Below are positions 39,113 through 48,621 of a stretch of 64,000 nt of DNA, piece after piece. Positions within the stretch are counted from its first letter, which is position 1. Every line of letters starts with the position of its first letter. The stretch comes from Amycolatopsis pithecellobii (GTDB lineage Bacteria > Actinomycetota > Actinomycetes > Mycobacteriales > Pseudonocardiaceae). The stretch covers positions 22,529-86,528 of the forward strand of contig NZ_WMBA01000030.1 of assembly GCF_009707865.1 (NCBI RefSeq), in the 5' to 3' direction. Made by a program: the position numbers and the translations under genes. The notes under the pieces were generated by a model, which worked only from the letters and a program-made list of their open reading frames with translations, had not been told where the DNA came from and searched no databases.

Positions 39113-40947
39113 AGCCGCTCCAGCGCCCCGGAATCGAGGTGCTGCCCAATGGGGCGCGGTAGCAGGTACCCTACCGCGCCGCCGGGCATGGGGCCCCACG
39201 GCAGGGTCACGCCGGTGAGCACCGGGATGGCTCTGACCAGGCGGTATGTCTCGCGTAGCTGTTCGCGTTCCGGGGTCAGCGAAGTCTCCGGGAAGGGCGT
39301 CGACGGGGCGTGCACCAGGTTGCCCGCCTCGTTCCCGTAGCGCAGGACGGTCGTCCCGGCCGCAAGCGTGATCAACCGCTTGGCGCGGAAGAAGTTCAGC
39401 GGCGGCTCCCCGCGCAGTGGCACGATCGGCCAGTCCACCGTGTCCTGCTCCGCCGTCCGTGCCGGGTACAGCAGCAGCGAACCCAGCAGGAATCGCGCTG
39501 CCTCCTCGACATGCGCGAACGCCGCCGGCTCGCCGTCACCAGGGCCGGCCACCTCCCAGCTGGCCTTCGTCCGGTTCAGTGTCCACACGCCCTCGGCGCG
39601 CTCGCCGATCCGATACGCCTCCGGCGGGATTCCGTACTCCGCCAAGCGACGTTCCAGCACCGCCAGCACTTCCGAGGCCCGCAGGCCCAGCGTCGGCTCG
39701 CCGCCTCGGTCGATCAGGGTCACCGCGTCGAGTTCGGGCACCGCGGCCGCGGGCGGGTGTGGCCGGCCGAGCACCTCCGCTTCCGCCGTCGCTCGCAACT
39801 CGGACGACAGGTACGGCACCCGGTAGGTGTTCGCCCTGATCTGTTCCAGCAGTTCCGGCTCCGGCGCGATCCCGTACTTACGCAGGTAGTGCGGGACCGC
39901 GGCCGGCCAGATCCACGCACCGTCGGTGTGGAACGCGTCGGGCACGTCCGCGGGCGCACCAGGGTTCAGGGCATCCGGCAACCGGCCGGGCCTGCTCAGC
40001 ACCACCGGCGCGCGGTACAAGTAGTCGAGCACCGCGCGGAACTCCTCCGGCGCAAGCGATTGCGGCTGCTCGGGCAGTCGCGCGTGCCGGAAAGTCACGT
40101 CCAGCGGCAGCCCGGCCTTCGCGGCGAGCCAGTTCGGCACTTCCTTGCGGTCACGGGGAAAGAGCTCCAGCTCCGCGTCGTACGTTCGCGCGGTCAGCCG
40201 TCCGGCCGGGGACTGGCGCCAGTTGGGCTCGTTCGTCGTGTCGTAGTCGAACTGGAACGAGGACGGCGCCGTCAAGGTCAGCGTGCCTTTGAACCAGGTG
40301 CCGGTGCCGGGCCGGTACATCGCCGAGCGCAGCTGCTTGAACAACTGACCGAGCTGCGGCGGCGCGTTCAACGACACCGACGCGCCGTCCCCGACCGCCC
40401 TGATCTCGATCTCCGCGTACTCCCCGACCTGCCGGAACTGCGCTGCGACACGTTCCCAGCCCTCGGGCAGGATGTCGCGCACCAGCAGCGCGATCGACCG
40501 GACAAGCCCCTCCGGCTCACCGGCCCCGGGCTCGGGCCGGGTCGCGGTGGGAAAGTCATGCCGTTCCTGCCACAGCGCGGAAATCTCGTCGAGCGCCGCC
40601 TTGGCGGTCAGGCCCACGAGCCCCAGCTGCCGCGCCCGTTCCTCGTCCTGCTGCTGCCAGCGCAAGGTGAGAGGCCCCTGGTCGGAGCCGGGCGCGATGT
40701 GAAAGATCTCGTCGTCGAACAGGCAATGCGTCTGGAGGGTGAAGGTGGCCTCGGCTTCGTCCTGGGCGATCACCTTCGCGGGCCGCGAGTTCCACGTGGT
40801 GTCGAAGCCCTCGGGCGCTTCCTCGTCGGGTGCCGCCGTGAGCATGAGCGTGCCGTCCGCGGTCGACTGTTCCGCTCGAAATGCGCGGCCGTGCCACACC
40901 CCGTACAGCCCGTCCGGCTGGTCCGTCAGCTCGACTCGATATCGCAC
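39109..40947 (-). CDS. Multidomain protein with TNT-like C-terminal domain
   Basis: The 612-residue protein shares its last ~320 residues with the next gene upstream. Its central segment (about 145-290: EYAEIEIRAVGDGAS, YRPGTGTWFKGTL, ELELFPRDRKEVPNWL) resembles YezG/DUF600-type immunity proteins. The C-terminal ~100 residues (LRYGNEAGNLVHAPSTPFPE, then TLPWGPMPGGAVGYLLPR) follow the pattern of TNT NAD-glycohydrolase domains. The Gln usual just before PGG in active TNTs is Met here, so activity is doubtful. No signal peptide. The GTG at 40947 has AGGGGGAG next to it; an in-frame TTG at 40977 is weaker. Assignment is by eye. Confidence 0.65.
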   Translation of the reverse strand: MRYRVELTDQPDGLYGVWHGRAFRAEQSTADGTLMLTAAPDEEAPEGFDTTWNSRPAKVIAQDEAEATFTLQTHCLFDDEIFHIAPGSDQGPLTLRWQQQDEERARQLGLVGLTAKAALDEISALWQERHDFPTATRPEPGAGEPEGLVRSIALLVRDILPEGWERVAAQFRQVGEYAEIEIRAVGDGASVSLNAPPQLGQLFKQLRSAMYRPGTGTWFKGTLTLTAPSSFQFDYDTTNEPNWRQSPAGRLTARTYDAELELFPRDRKEVPNWLAAKAGLPLDVTFRHARLPEQPQSLAPEEFRAVLDYLYRAPVVLSRPGRLPDALNPGAPADVPDAFHTDGAWIWPAAVPHYLRKYGIAPEPELLEQIRANTYRVPYLSSELRATAEAEVLGRPHPPAAAVPELDAVTLIDRGGEPTLGLRASEVLAVLERRLAEYGIPPEAYRIGERAEGVWTLNRTKASWEVAGPGDGEPAAFAHVEEAARFLLGSLLLYPARTAEQDTVDWPIVPLRGEPPLNFFRAKRLITLAAGTTVLRYGNEAGNLVHAPSTPFPETSLTPEREQLRETYRLVRAIPVLTGVTLPWGPMPGGAVGYLLPRPIGQHLDSGALERL

Positions 40948-40978
40948 TTCTCCCCCTGAGAACAATGGCCAACCCAAC

Positions 40979-42073
40979 TTAGCTGATGAGCGGCTCCAAG
41001 CCGCCCTCCGCGACGTGCTCCCGGACAGCCTTCGGCAGCACGTAGCTCACCGCTCCGCCGGGCAGGTTCGCCCACGGCACCGCGATCCCGATGATCACGG
41101 ACAGCGGCCGGCACAGCCGGTACTTGCCCTCCTGCCGTTCGCGTTCGATCGGCAATGACGTGGTCGGGAAGCGGACCTCGTCGTGGTGCACGAGGTTCCC
41201 GCCGTCGCCGCCGAACCGCAACACGACCGTGCCGGTGCCGAGCCGGACGATGCGCTTGTTGCGCAGCAGAGTCAGTGGTGGCTCGCCATCGACCGGCTGG
41301 ATGGGCCAGTCGGCGAGTTCGGCCGACGTCTCCAGCGGGGTCTTCATGCCGGCGGTCATCCGCGCGGGATGCAGCAGCAACGCACCGAGCAGGAACTGCG
41401 CGGCATCCTCGACCCGGGCGAAATACCGCGGCTCGACCGGCACCGAGTTCTCGTGCCAGGCCACTTCCCAGCCGTCCGCGGTCGCGTTGAGACACCACGC
41501 GTGGTCGGCCCGCGCCGCGATCCGATACGCCTCCGGCCATACGCCCTGCTCACCGAGCCGCTGCGCCAGGACGACAAGCACCGCCGGGTCCTCGAGTTCA
41601 GGGTGTACCTCTGTTTCCAGTGCCGCCGCGACGTCGCCGCTGGTGGGGCCCAGCTCCCGCGGGTCGGCGCGCGGCCGGGGTCTCCCGAGCAGATCGGCGG
41701 CTGCCGTGCGCCGGAGCAACTTGTCGACATACGGCGGCTGGAACTGCTGGGCGCGGATGTGCTCCACGAGCTCGGGCTCCGGCGGCGTGCCGTACTTGCG
41801 GAGGTAGTACGGCACCGACGCGTGCCAAACCCAGGTGCCGTCGGTGTGGTAACTCTCCGGCACATCGGCGCCACCGGTGAAGATGTCCGGGCCGAGCCCG
41901 CTGCCGACGAGCACGGCCGGCTGGCGTTCGAGGTAGCGCAGCACATGCGGGAGCTCGGCCTCCGGCACGGGCGGCCGGTCCACGACCGGAAGTTCGCCGG
42001 CGCGGTGAGAATCGACGACCCGTGCATGCCGGAAGGTCACGGCGAGCGGGTGTCCGGCCGTTGCGTCCATCAT
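40979..42073 (-). CDS. Shorter paralogue with TNT-like C-terminal domain
   Basis: The 364-residue protein aligns with the C-terminal 320 residues of the downstream gene. Both contain ESYHTDGTWVWHASVPYYLR-type, YGxPPEPELxxHIR and FLLGALLLHPAR-type segments. The C-terminus (LRFGGDGGNLVHHDEVRFP, then VPWANLPGGAVSYVLPK) again follows the TNT pattern, with Leu where an active TNT would have Gln. The long N-terminal part of its neighbour is missing. TAGCCT lies 4 bases before ATG 42073, so translation may be leaderless. Tandem duplication is likely. Confidence 0.65.
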   Translation of the reverse strand: MMDATAGHPLAVTFRHARVVDSHRAGELPVVDRPPVPEAELPHVLRYLERQPAVLVGSGLGPDIFTGGADVPESYHTDGTWVWHASVPYYLRKYGTPPEPELVEHIRAQQFQPPYVDKLLRRTAAADLLGRPRPRADPRELGPTSGDVAAALETEVHPELEDPAVLVVLAQRLGEQGVWPEAYRIAARADHAWCLNATADGWEVAWHENSVPVEPRYFARVEDAAQFLLGALLLHPARMTAGMKTPLETSAELADWPIQPVDGEPPLTLLRNKRIVRLGTGTVVLRFGGDGGNLVHHDEVRFPTTSLPIERERQEGKYRLCRPLSVIIGIAVPWANLPGGAVSYVLPKAVREHVAEGGLEPLIS

Positions 42074-42090
42074 GATCAGGCTAGCGGCGT

Positions 42091-43380
42091 TCAAGTCCGC
42101 GGATTGCGCCTGATGGCAAGGAGATAGCCCGCGCCACCGAGCAGGTAAACGAAGGTCGCGACGAGCAGCAGCGTCGGTGAGCGACCGTTCAGCGGCACCA
42201 CCGCCGCCGCGGCCGCGACGGCGATGACCTGGGTGATGTTGAACAGCGTGTCGTACAGGGCGAACACGCGGCCGCGTGCCTCGTCGCCGACGTCACGCTG
42301 CACGGCGGAGTCGACGCACAGCTTCAGCACCTGGCCGGCCGCGGTGATCAGGAACGCCGCGACGAGCACGGTCGGCAGCACCATCGGCAGGCCGAGTCCG
42401 GCCTGACTCAGGGCCGCAAGCAGCAGTGAGCACAGCACCACCCGATGCCGGCCGAACCGCCTGACCAACCGTGGCGTGGAAAACCCGGCGAGCAGGATGC
42501 CGGCGGCCGCCATCGCCGCCAGCTGCCCGAGTCCTGGCAGGCCCGCCTTGAGCAACCCCATGTCCTGAAAGGAAAAACGCAGCAACAGGACGGTCAGCAG
42601 CAGCGAGATCCCGAACGACGCGCGGTGCGCGAACAGTGCGATGAACCCGGCGGTGACGGTCGGCGCTGCCAGCGCGGCCCGGCCGCCGTCGGCGAGACCA
42701 CGGGCGACCGCGACGATCGCCTCGTCGGGTTCGTCGACCGAGTCGGGGCCGAGGCTGCCACGGCTGAACCGGGACGCGACGAACGCGGCGACGATCGTGC
42801 CGAGCACCGCGAACGACGTCGTCCACGCCGAACCGGCGTCGTTGACGCCGAACAACGAGCGCAGGCCGATGGCGCAGCCACCGCCGATGACCGCGACGAT
42901 GGAACCGAGCGTCGCGGCGACCGCGTTCGCGCTGACCAGCGTTTGCCGTGGCACGACATGCGGCAGTGCGGCGGACATCCCGGATCCGACGAACCGCGAG
43001 ATGCCCTCGACGGCCAGCGCGAGCACGAACAGTGCGACGCCCGAAACCCCGAACCCGACGGCGGCGGACGCGGCGACGACTGTCAAGCCCCGCAACAGGT
43101 TCGCGAACACGAGCACGCGGCGCCGGTCCCATCGGTCGAGCAGCGCGCCCGCGAAGGGCCCGATCACCGAGTACGGCAACAGCAGTACGGCGAAACCACC
43201 GGCGATGGTCAGCGGATCCGCGCCGCGCTCGGGGTTGAACAGGACCGCACCCGCGAGTCCGGCACGGAACACCCCGTCCGACCATTGCGCGGCGAAGCGG
43301 GAGAACAGCAACCGGCGGAAGCCCGGTATGGCGAAGAACGCGCGCGGCCCGAGCTGCTTCACTCCCGCGCCCACTGTCAC
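42091..43380 (-). CDS. Major facilitator superfamily transporter
   Basis: The 429-residue protein has about 12 hydrophobic segments, with the MFS loop 2-3 motif GALLDRWDRRRVLVFANL and a matching loop in the second half (FSTPRLVRRFGRHRVVL). Position next to yqgE and leuS matches Rv0037c of M. tuberculosis. The substrate is unknown; an exporter is likely. The GTG at 43380 has TATGCT 8 bases upstream (leaderless possible); the frame is open further upstream. Confidence 0.85.
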   Translation of the reverse strand: MTVGAGVKQLGPRAFFAIPGFRRLLFSRFAAQWSDGVFRAGLAGAVLFNPERGADPLTIAGGFAVLLLPYSVIGPFAGALLDRWDRRRVLVFANLLRGLTVVAASAAVGFGVSGVALFVLALAVEGISRFVGSGMSAALPHVVPRQTLVSANAVAATLGSIVAVIGGGCAIGLRSLFGVNDAGSAWTTSFAVLGTIVAAFVASRFSRGSLGPDSVDEPDEAIVAVARGLADGGRAALAAPTVTAGFIALFAHRASFGISLLLTVLLLRFSFQDMGLLKAGLPGLGQLAAMAAAGILLAGFSTPRLVRRFGRHRVVLCSLLLAALSQAGLGLPMVLPTVLVAAFLITAAGQVLKLCVDSAVQRDVGDEARGRVFALYDTLFNITQVIAVAAAAAVVPLNGRSPTLLLVATFVYLLGGAGYLLAIRRNPRT

Positions 43381-43652
43381 AACCGGACAGCATACGGTGC
43401 AGCGAAGATCCCAGCCGAAAAGGAAGGCGGGCCCCGAACGGGACCCGCCGACCAACGCTCGGCCGCACGCACTTGGTCGCCTCTCGGCGGCGTGGCGCAG
43501 TGTGGCTCCTGCCGAACGGTATTCCACAAAGGCTGTTCTCAAGTGGGCCCGGGGGACACGAAGTACGCCGGCCACTGAGTCCAACGGGCAAGGTGCGCGG
43601 GTTGTTCCCGCTCCGCCTGAATCTTCGGTGCGGGGGGTGGGATCATGTGGGC

Positions 43653-44225
43653 GTGCCAGCGGACGCTGAGGTTGAACCGGGCTCGCTCCTGGTTGCCGCC
43701 CCCACGATGTTCGATCCCAACTTCCGCCGGACGGTGGTGTTCATCATCGATCACCGGGCCGAGGGCACCCTCGGGGTCGTGCTGAACAGACCGAGTGAGG
43801 TTCCGGTCGACGAGGTGCTGCCGAGCTGGGGCCGGCATGTGGTTGAACCACAGTCGGTGTTCGTCGGCGGCCCGGTGGAGAAGAAGACGGCGTTGTGCCT
43901 TGCCGCGTTGCGGGCTGGGGAAACCGCGGGCACGGTGCCGGGGCTGATCGGCGTGCGCGGCCCGGTCGCGCTGGTCGATCTCGACGCCGATCCGGACCTG
44001 CTGGTGCCGAAGGTGCGCGGGCTGCGCGTCTTCGCGGGTTACGCGGGCTGGGATTCCGGGCAGCTCGCCGGGGAGATCGAGCGCGGTGACTGGCTCATCG
44101 TGCCGGCGTTGCCGAGTGATGTCCTCGCGACACCGGAGCGGGATCTGTGGGGCCAGGTGCTGCGCCGCCAGGGTGTGCCGACGGCGCTACTGGCCACCCA
44201 TCCCGGTGACCTGCAAAGAAACTAG
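43653..44225 (+). CDS. YqgE/AlgH family protein
   Basis: The 190-residue protein matches the YqgE/AlgH family along its whole length: GSLLVAAPTMFDPNFRRTVV, GTLGVVLNRPSE, VFVGGPVEKKTALCLAA and FAGYAGWDSGQLAGEIERG. Counterpart of Rv0038. The structure is known in other bacteria but the function is not. The GTG at 43653 and another at 43647 both lie after a G-rich ribosome site (GGGGGGTGGG). Confidence 0.92.
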   Translation: MPADAEVEPGSLLVAAPTMFDPNFRRTVVFIIDHRAEGTLGVVLNRPSEVPVDEVLPSWGRHVVEPQSVFVGGPVEKKTALCLAALRAGETAGTVPGLIGVRGPVALVDLDADPDLLVPKVRGLRVFAGYAGWDSGQLAGEIERGDWLIVPALPSDVLATPERDLWGQVLRRQGVPTALLATHPGDLQRN

Positions 44226-44263
44226 CGCCGGCCCCTCGCCCCTGATCGAAGCGCTTTGCGCGA

Positions 44264-44656
44264 CTAGGCCTGCTGCAACGTACAGCTCCCGCAAGCACAA
44301 CCGGAGCAGCCGGCCGGTGCGGGCTCGGGTACGGCGAGCGCCGCGCGGTGCCCCAGCATCCCGCCGGCGGCCACGAGCGCGAACATCCCGACCAGGCCCA
44401 CCACCGCGGCGACGATGGTGCCGGCCGTCGTCGGCATGACCAGCCCGGCGACGCCGGCGAAGATCCCCACCACCCCGGCCACGATCGTCGGTAGCCCGGC
44501 GACCTTGTTGCCGACGCGGAACGCCTCGTCGGACCGCAACGTCGCGTCGGTGCGCACGCCCGCGCCCCGGTCCGACAGTTTCTCGCGCCAGCCAAGCAGG
44601 CCACCCCAGGCGACCATGAGACCGAGCACGACGGGTATCAGCGCAAGAACGAACAC
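44264..44656 (-). CDS. SdpI-like small membrane protein with Cys-rich tail
   Basis: The 130-residue protein has three or four membrane segments (about 1-20, 55-75, 80-103). A conserved SdpI-type cytosolic loop ([15 protein letters not shown]) lies between the first and second. SdpI proteins act as immunity or signalling proteins in Bacillus. It ends in a cysteine cluster, [15 protein letters not shown], with four cysteines in 9 residues, which could bind metal. The GTG start is divergent from leuS. Confidence 0.7.
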   Translation of the reverse strand: MFVLALIPVVLGLMVAWGGLLGWREKLSDRGAGVRTDATLRSDEAFRVGNKVAGLPTIVAGVVGIFAGVAGLVMPTTAGTIVAAVVGLVGMFALVAAGGMLGHRAALAVPEPAPAGCSGCACGSCTLQQA

Positions 44657-44708
44657 CCGGCAAGGATACGGGTCAAATCCGGATGGACCGGCGGCCTACC
44701 ATTGGTGT

Positions 44709-47555
44709 GTGAGTGAGGCAACCGAGGAGACACCTGGCCACCGCTACAACGCGGACGTGGCCGGCCGGATAGAGCTGCGCTGGCAGAACTACTGGGCGGA
44801 CCACGGTTCCTATCACGCGCCGAACCCGGTTGGCCCGCTCGCCGAGACTCCCCTGCCCTCGGACAAGCTGTTCGTCCAGGACATGTTCCCCTACCCCTCG
44901 GGCTCGGGCCTGCACGTCGGCCACCCGCTCGGGTTCATCGGTTCCGATGTCTACGCCCGCTATCACCGGATGATCGGGCGCAACGTGCTGCACACCATGG
45001 GTTTCGACGCGTTCGGCCTGCCCGCCGAGCAGTACGCCGTGCAGACCGGGCAGCATCCGCGCAAGACCACCGAAGAGAACATCGAGACCTACCTGCGTCA
45101 GATTCGCCGGCTGGGCCTCGGCCACGACGAGCGGCGCCGGATCGCCACCATCGACCCGGAGTACTACCGCTGGACGCAGTGGATCTTCCTGCAGATCTAC
45201 AACGCCTGGTACGACGAGAAGGCCGGCCGCGCCCGCCCTGTGAGCGAGCTGGAGCAGGAGTACGCGCTGGACAAGCGGCGCACCCCGGACGGCCGCAACT
45301 GGTGCGAGCTGACCGTCGCCGAGCGGCAGGAGATCATCGACTCGCATCGCCTGGTGTACATCTCCGACGCGCCGGTGAACTGGGCCCCGGGCCTGGGCAC
45401 CGTGGTCGCCAACGAGGAGGTCACCGCGGACGGCCGTAGTGACCGCGGGAACTTCCCGGTGTTCCGCAAGAACCTGCGCCAGTGGATGATGCGGATCACC
45501 GCGTACGCCGACCGCCTGCTGGACGATCTGGATCTGCTGGACTGGCCGGAGAAGGTCAAGTCCATGCAGCGCAACTGGATCGGCCGGTCACGCGGCGCCC
45601 GGGTGTCGTTCGCGGTCGTCGACGAGAAGGTCGAGGTGTTCACCACCCGGCCCGACACCTTGTTCGGCGCCACGTATCTGGTGCTGGCCCCGGAACATCC
45701 GTTGGTGGAGAAGCTGACCGCCGAGTCATGGCCGTCCGAAGTGGACGGATCGTGGACCGGTGGTGCGGCGACGCCCGCGGAGGCGGTCAAGGCCTACCGG
45801 CTGGCGGCCTCGCGCAAGTCCGATTTGGACCGTCAGGAGAGCCGGGACAAAACCGGTGTGTTCATCGGCTCGTACGCGGTGAACCCGGTCAACGGCAAGG
45901 AAATCCCGGTCTTCATCGCCGACTACGTGCTGATGGGGTACGGCACCGGCGCGATCATGGCGGTGCCGGGACAGGACCAGCGTGACTGGGATTTCGCGAA
46001 GAAGTTCGGCCTGGAGATCATTCGCACCGTGCAGCCGTCGGAAGGGTTCGACGGCGAGGCGTACACAGGTGAAGGCCCGGCCATCAATTCTCGCCAAGAA
46101 AATGGACTCAGTCTCGATGGTCTGGATGTCGCCGAGGCGAAGCAGGCGATCACCGAGTGGCTGGAGGAACGCGGCCACGGCGTGGGCACCACCCAGTACA
46201 AGCTCCGTGACTGGCTGTTCGCCCGGCAGCGTTACTGGGGCGAGCCGTTCCCGATCGTCTATGACGAGGACGGCAGGCCGATCCCGCTGCCGGAAAGCGA
46301 ACTGCCGGTCGAACTGCCCGACGTCGACGACTATTCGCCGCAGACGTTCGACCCGGACGACGCCGACTCGGAGCCGTCGCCGCCGCTGGCGAAGGCGACC
46401 GACTGGGTCAACGTGACGCTGGATCTGGGTGACGGGCCGAAGCAGTACCGCCGCGACACCAACGTGATGCCGCAGTGGGCGGGTTCCTGCTGGTACCAGC
46501 TGCGTTACATCGACCCGACGAACTCCGAGGCGTTCGTGGCGCCGGAGAACGAGCAGTATTGGATGGGTCCGCGCCCCGCCGAGCACGGCGTCAACGATCC
46601 GGGTGGTCTGGACCTGTATGTCGGCGGTGTGGAGCACGCGGTGCTGCACCTGCTGTACTCGCGGTTCTGGCAGAAGGTGTTGTACGACCTGGGGCATGTG
46701 TCGGCGAAGGAGCCGTACCGCCGGTTGTTCAACCAGGGCTACATCCAGGCCTACGCCTACACCGACGCGCGCGGTGTCTACGTTCCTGCCGAAGAGGTCG
46801 AGGAATCCGACGGCAAGTTCTTCTTCCACGGCGAAGAGGTCAAGCAGGAATACGGAAAGATGGGCAAGAGCCTGAAAAACGTGGTCACGCCGGACGAGAT
46901 GGCGGCGGACTACGGGGCCGACACCTTCCGGTTCTACGAGATGGCGATGGGCCCGCTGGCCGATTCCCGCCCGTGGGCGACGAAGGATGTCGTCGGCTCG
47001 CACAGGTTCCTGCAGCGGGTGTGGCGCTTGGTTGTTGACGAGCAGACCGGGGAGTCCCGGGTGTCGCTGGCCGAAGCCTCGGAGGAGGACCGCAGGCAGC
47101 TGCACAAGACGATCGCCGGGGTCCGCGAGGATTACGCGGAGATGCGGTTCAACACCGCGGGCGCGAAGCTGATCGAGCTGAACAACCACCTGACAAAGGT
47201 CTACGGCTCGGCGGACGGCACGCCGCGTGAACTGGTCGAGCCGCTGGTGCTGATGCTGGCGCCGCTGTGCCCGCATATCGCCGAAGAACTGTGGCACCGG
47301 CTGGGCCACGTGGATTCGCTGGTGCACGGCCCGTTCCCGGTGGCCGACGAGCGGTACCTGGTGGAGGACACGGTCGAGTACCCGATTCAGGTCAACGGCA
47401 AGGTGCGCGCGCGGATCACGGTCGCGGCCGACGCCGGCAAGGACGCGGTGACTTCGGCCGCGCTGGCCGACGAGAAGATCGCGGCGCTGCTGAACGGCGG
47501 CGAGCCCCGCAAGGTGATCGTCGTGCCGGGCCGGCTGGTCAACGTGGTGGTCTAG
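44709..47555 (+). CDS. leuS: Leucine--tRNA ligase
   Basis: The 948-residue class Ia synthetase charges tRNA-Leu. It has the HIGH motif as [13 protein letters not shown] (about 62-74) and the KMSKS motif as KMGKSLKN. The CP1 editing domain ([37 protein letters not shown]) lies between them. GTG 44709 is 6 bases after a TACCAT -10-like box, indicating a leaderless message; the frame is open far upstream but overlaps the SdpI-like gene. Neighbours match Rv0037c-Rv0041. Confidence 0.97.
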   Translation: MSEATEETPGHRYNADVAGRIELRWQNYWADHGSYHAPNPVGPLAETPLPSDKLFVQDMFPYPSGSGLHVGHPLGFIGSDVYARYHRMIGRNVLHTMGFDAFGLPAEQYAVQTGQHPRKTTEENIETYLRQIRRLGLGHDERRRIATIDPEYYRWTQWIFLQIYNAWYDEKAGRARPVSELEQEYALDKRRTPDGRNWCELTVAERQEIIDSHRLVYISDAPVNWAPGLGTVVANEEVTADGRSDRGNFPVFRKNLRQWMMRITAYADRLLDDLDLLDWPEKVKSMQRNWIGRSRGARVSFAVVDEKVEVFTTRPDTLFGATYLVLAPEHPLVEKLTAESWPSEVDGSWTGGAATPAEAVKAYRLAASRKSDLDRQESRDKTGVFIGSYAVNPVNGKEIPVFIADYVLMGYGTGAIMAVPGQDQRDWDFAKKFGLEIIRTVQPSEGFDGEAYTGEGPAINSRQENGLSLDGLDVAEAKQAITEWLEERGHGVGTTQYKLRDWLFARQRYWGEPFPIVYDEDGRPIPLPESELPVELPDVDDYSPQTFDPDDADSEPSPPLAKATDWVNVTLDLGDGPKQYRRDTNVMPQWAGSCWYQLRYIDPTNSEAFVAPENEQYWMGPRPAEHGVNDPGGLDLYVGGVEHAVLHLLYSRFWQKVLYDLGHVSAKEPYRRLFNQGYIQAYAYTDARGVYVPAEEVEESDGKFFFHGEEVKQEYGKMGKSLKNVVTPDEMAADYGADTFRFYEMAMGPLADSRPWATKDVVGSHRFLQRVWRLVVDEQTGESRVSLAEASEEDRRQLHKTIAGVREDYAEMRFNTAGAKLIELNNHLTKVYGSADGTPRELVEPLVLMLAPLCPHIAEELWHRLGHVDSLVHGPFPVADERYLVEDTVEYPIQVNGKVRARITVAADAGKDAVTSAALADEKIAALLNGGEPRKVIVVPGRLVNVVV

Positions 47556-48295
47556 GACAGGCTGAGGCCGATCTCGCGAGCGAGATCGGCCAGCAGCGCG
47601 TCGAACACGGCGTCCGGTTTGGACAGTGGAATCGGGTAGTTCCCGAACACCTCGAGGGTGATGTGCCCGTAGAGCCGGGCCCAGAACTGGATCATCACGT
47701 ACGTCGTGCCGAGGTTCAGCTTGTCCGGCGGGAACTCGATGCCGGACTGGTGCAGCACGGACAGCAGCTCGGACTGGAACGCGCTCAGGTCCTGGCGTAG
47801 TTCGACGGGCACGGCCTCTGCCGACGGGATGGTCAGCTGGTGCGTCGCGAGGATCCGCCCGGCGGTGACGAGGAAGATCCGCCCGAATGGTTCGCTCGCC
47901 CGCTGCATGGTGGTGACGCTGCCGGCCGCGGATCCGACGTCACCGGTGGGCGAGGCGAAGACCAGGGTGAATTCCTTGGTGTGGGTCAGTGCCCAGCGGC
48001 GGAAACCGCGGCAGATCGCGAACAGCTGCTCGCCGCCGTCGTCGGTGAGGGTGGCGATCTCCTCGCTGAGCTCGGCGGCGAGGTCGGCTATCACGTCCAG
48101 CCGCAGATGCTCGACGAGATCGTCGCGCGAGCCGTAGTAGCGGTAGAGGGCGGGTGCGGTGATGCCGAGCTCGCGGGCGATCGCCCGCAGCGTCACCGCC
48201 TCGGGTCCGCGTTCGATGAGCAAGGTGCGGGCTGTCCGGCGGATGTCCTGGTCGGTCGCCACGCGCACGCGGCCCCGGCGCGTCGGCTTGTCCAT
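47552..48295 (-). CDS. TetR-family transcriptional regulator
   Basis: The 247-residue regulator has an N-terminal HTH (about 15-62: [40 protein letters not shown]). A C-terminal TetR ligand domain of the WHG type follows, with [18 protein letters not shown]. Its stop overlaps the leuS stop by 3 bp at a CTAG. TAGAAT lies 6 bases before ATG 48295, so the message may be leaderless. The target is unknown. Confidence 0.9.
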   Translation of the reverse strand: MDKPTRRGRVRVATDQDIRRTARTLLIERGPEAVTLRAIARELGITAPALYRYYGSRDDLVEHLRLDVIADLAAELSEEIATLTDDGGEQLFAICRGFRRWALTHTKEFTLVFASPTGDVGSAAGSVTTMQRASEPFGRIFLVTAGRILATHQLTIPSAEAVPVELRQDLSAFQSELLSVLHQSGIEFPPDKLNLGTTYVMIQFWARLYGHITLEVFGNYPIPLSKPDAVFDALLADLAREIGLSLS

Positions 48296-48621
48296 CCCAG
48301 CATTCTAAGAGGCTTACGGCGGGAGGACCGCAAGATCAGCCGGGGCTGGGCGCCGCCGGCGCCGATCACTCGGGGGGCTACGTGATCGGCACCGGCGACC
48401 CGTTGCCCGTCCACCGGCGGGACCGGGGGCGGACAGTTGAGGAGAGTCCTGCGCGGTACCGAACGGGACGGCTCGTCTGGCAGGTTCGCCCGTTCGGGTT
48501 AAGCGCTGGACGCTCGCTCTAGTGTCGCATTGTTCGGCCCGCAAAGTACAAAGTTCTTCACATTTGCCAATGGGAGGCCGCCAGCCCTGACGGAGGCGCT
48601 TCGCGCCGCTAGGTTCTAGAC
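48296..48621. promoter_or_regulatory. Divergent intergenic region, tetR to pfkB
   Basis: The 326-bp region has no credible gene. It holds the likely tetR promoter (TAGAAT near 48303) and a 9-bp inverted repeat GCCGATCAC (48361-48369) / GTGATCGGC (48382-48390) about 66 bp upstream of tetR, which may be its operator. The promoter element of the pfkB gene (48590-48615) closes it. Confidence 0.55.
48590..48615 (+). promoter_or_regulatory. Promoter element A (pfkB-type kinase)
   Basis: ACGGAGGCGCTTCGCGCCGC is followed by the -10-like TAGGTT (48610-48615), and the ATG comes 6 bases later. Almost the same arrangement precedes ptsI at 49519-49547. GGCGC/GCGCC within the element form a small inverted repeat that could be an operator. 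Confidence 0.6.

Noticed and set aside
40789..40802. parS-like GTTCCACGTGGTGT
   Set aside because: Only one half matches well; it lies in coding sequence far from the origin cluster and lacks symmetry.
43427..43450. GC-rich hairpin (GGCGGG...CCCGCC) between the MFS and YqgE genes
   Set aside because: The two genes diverge here, so a terminator is not expected, and no T-run follows on either strand; it may be chance in high-GC DNA.
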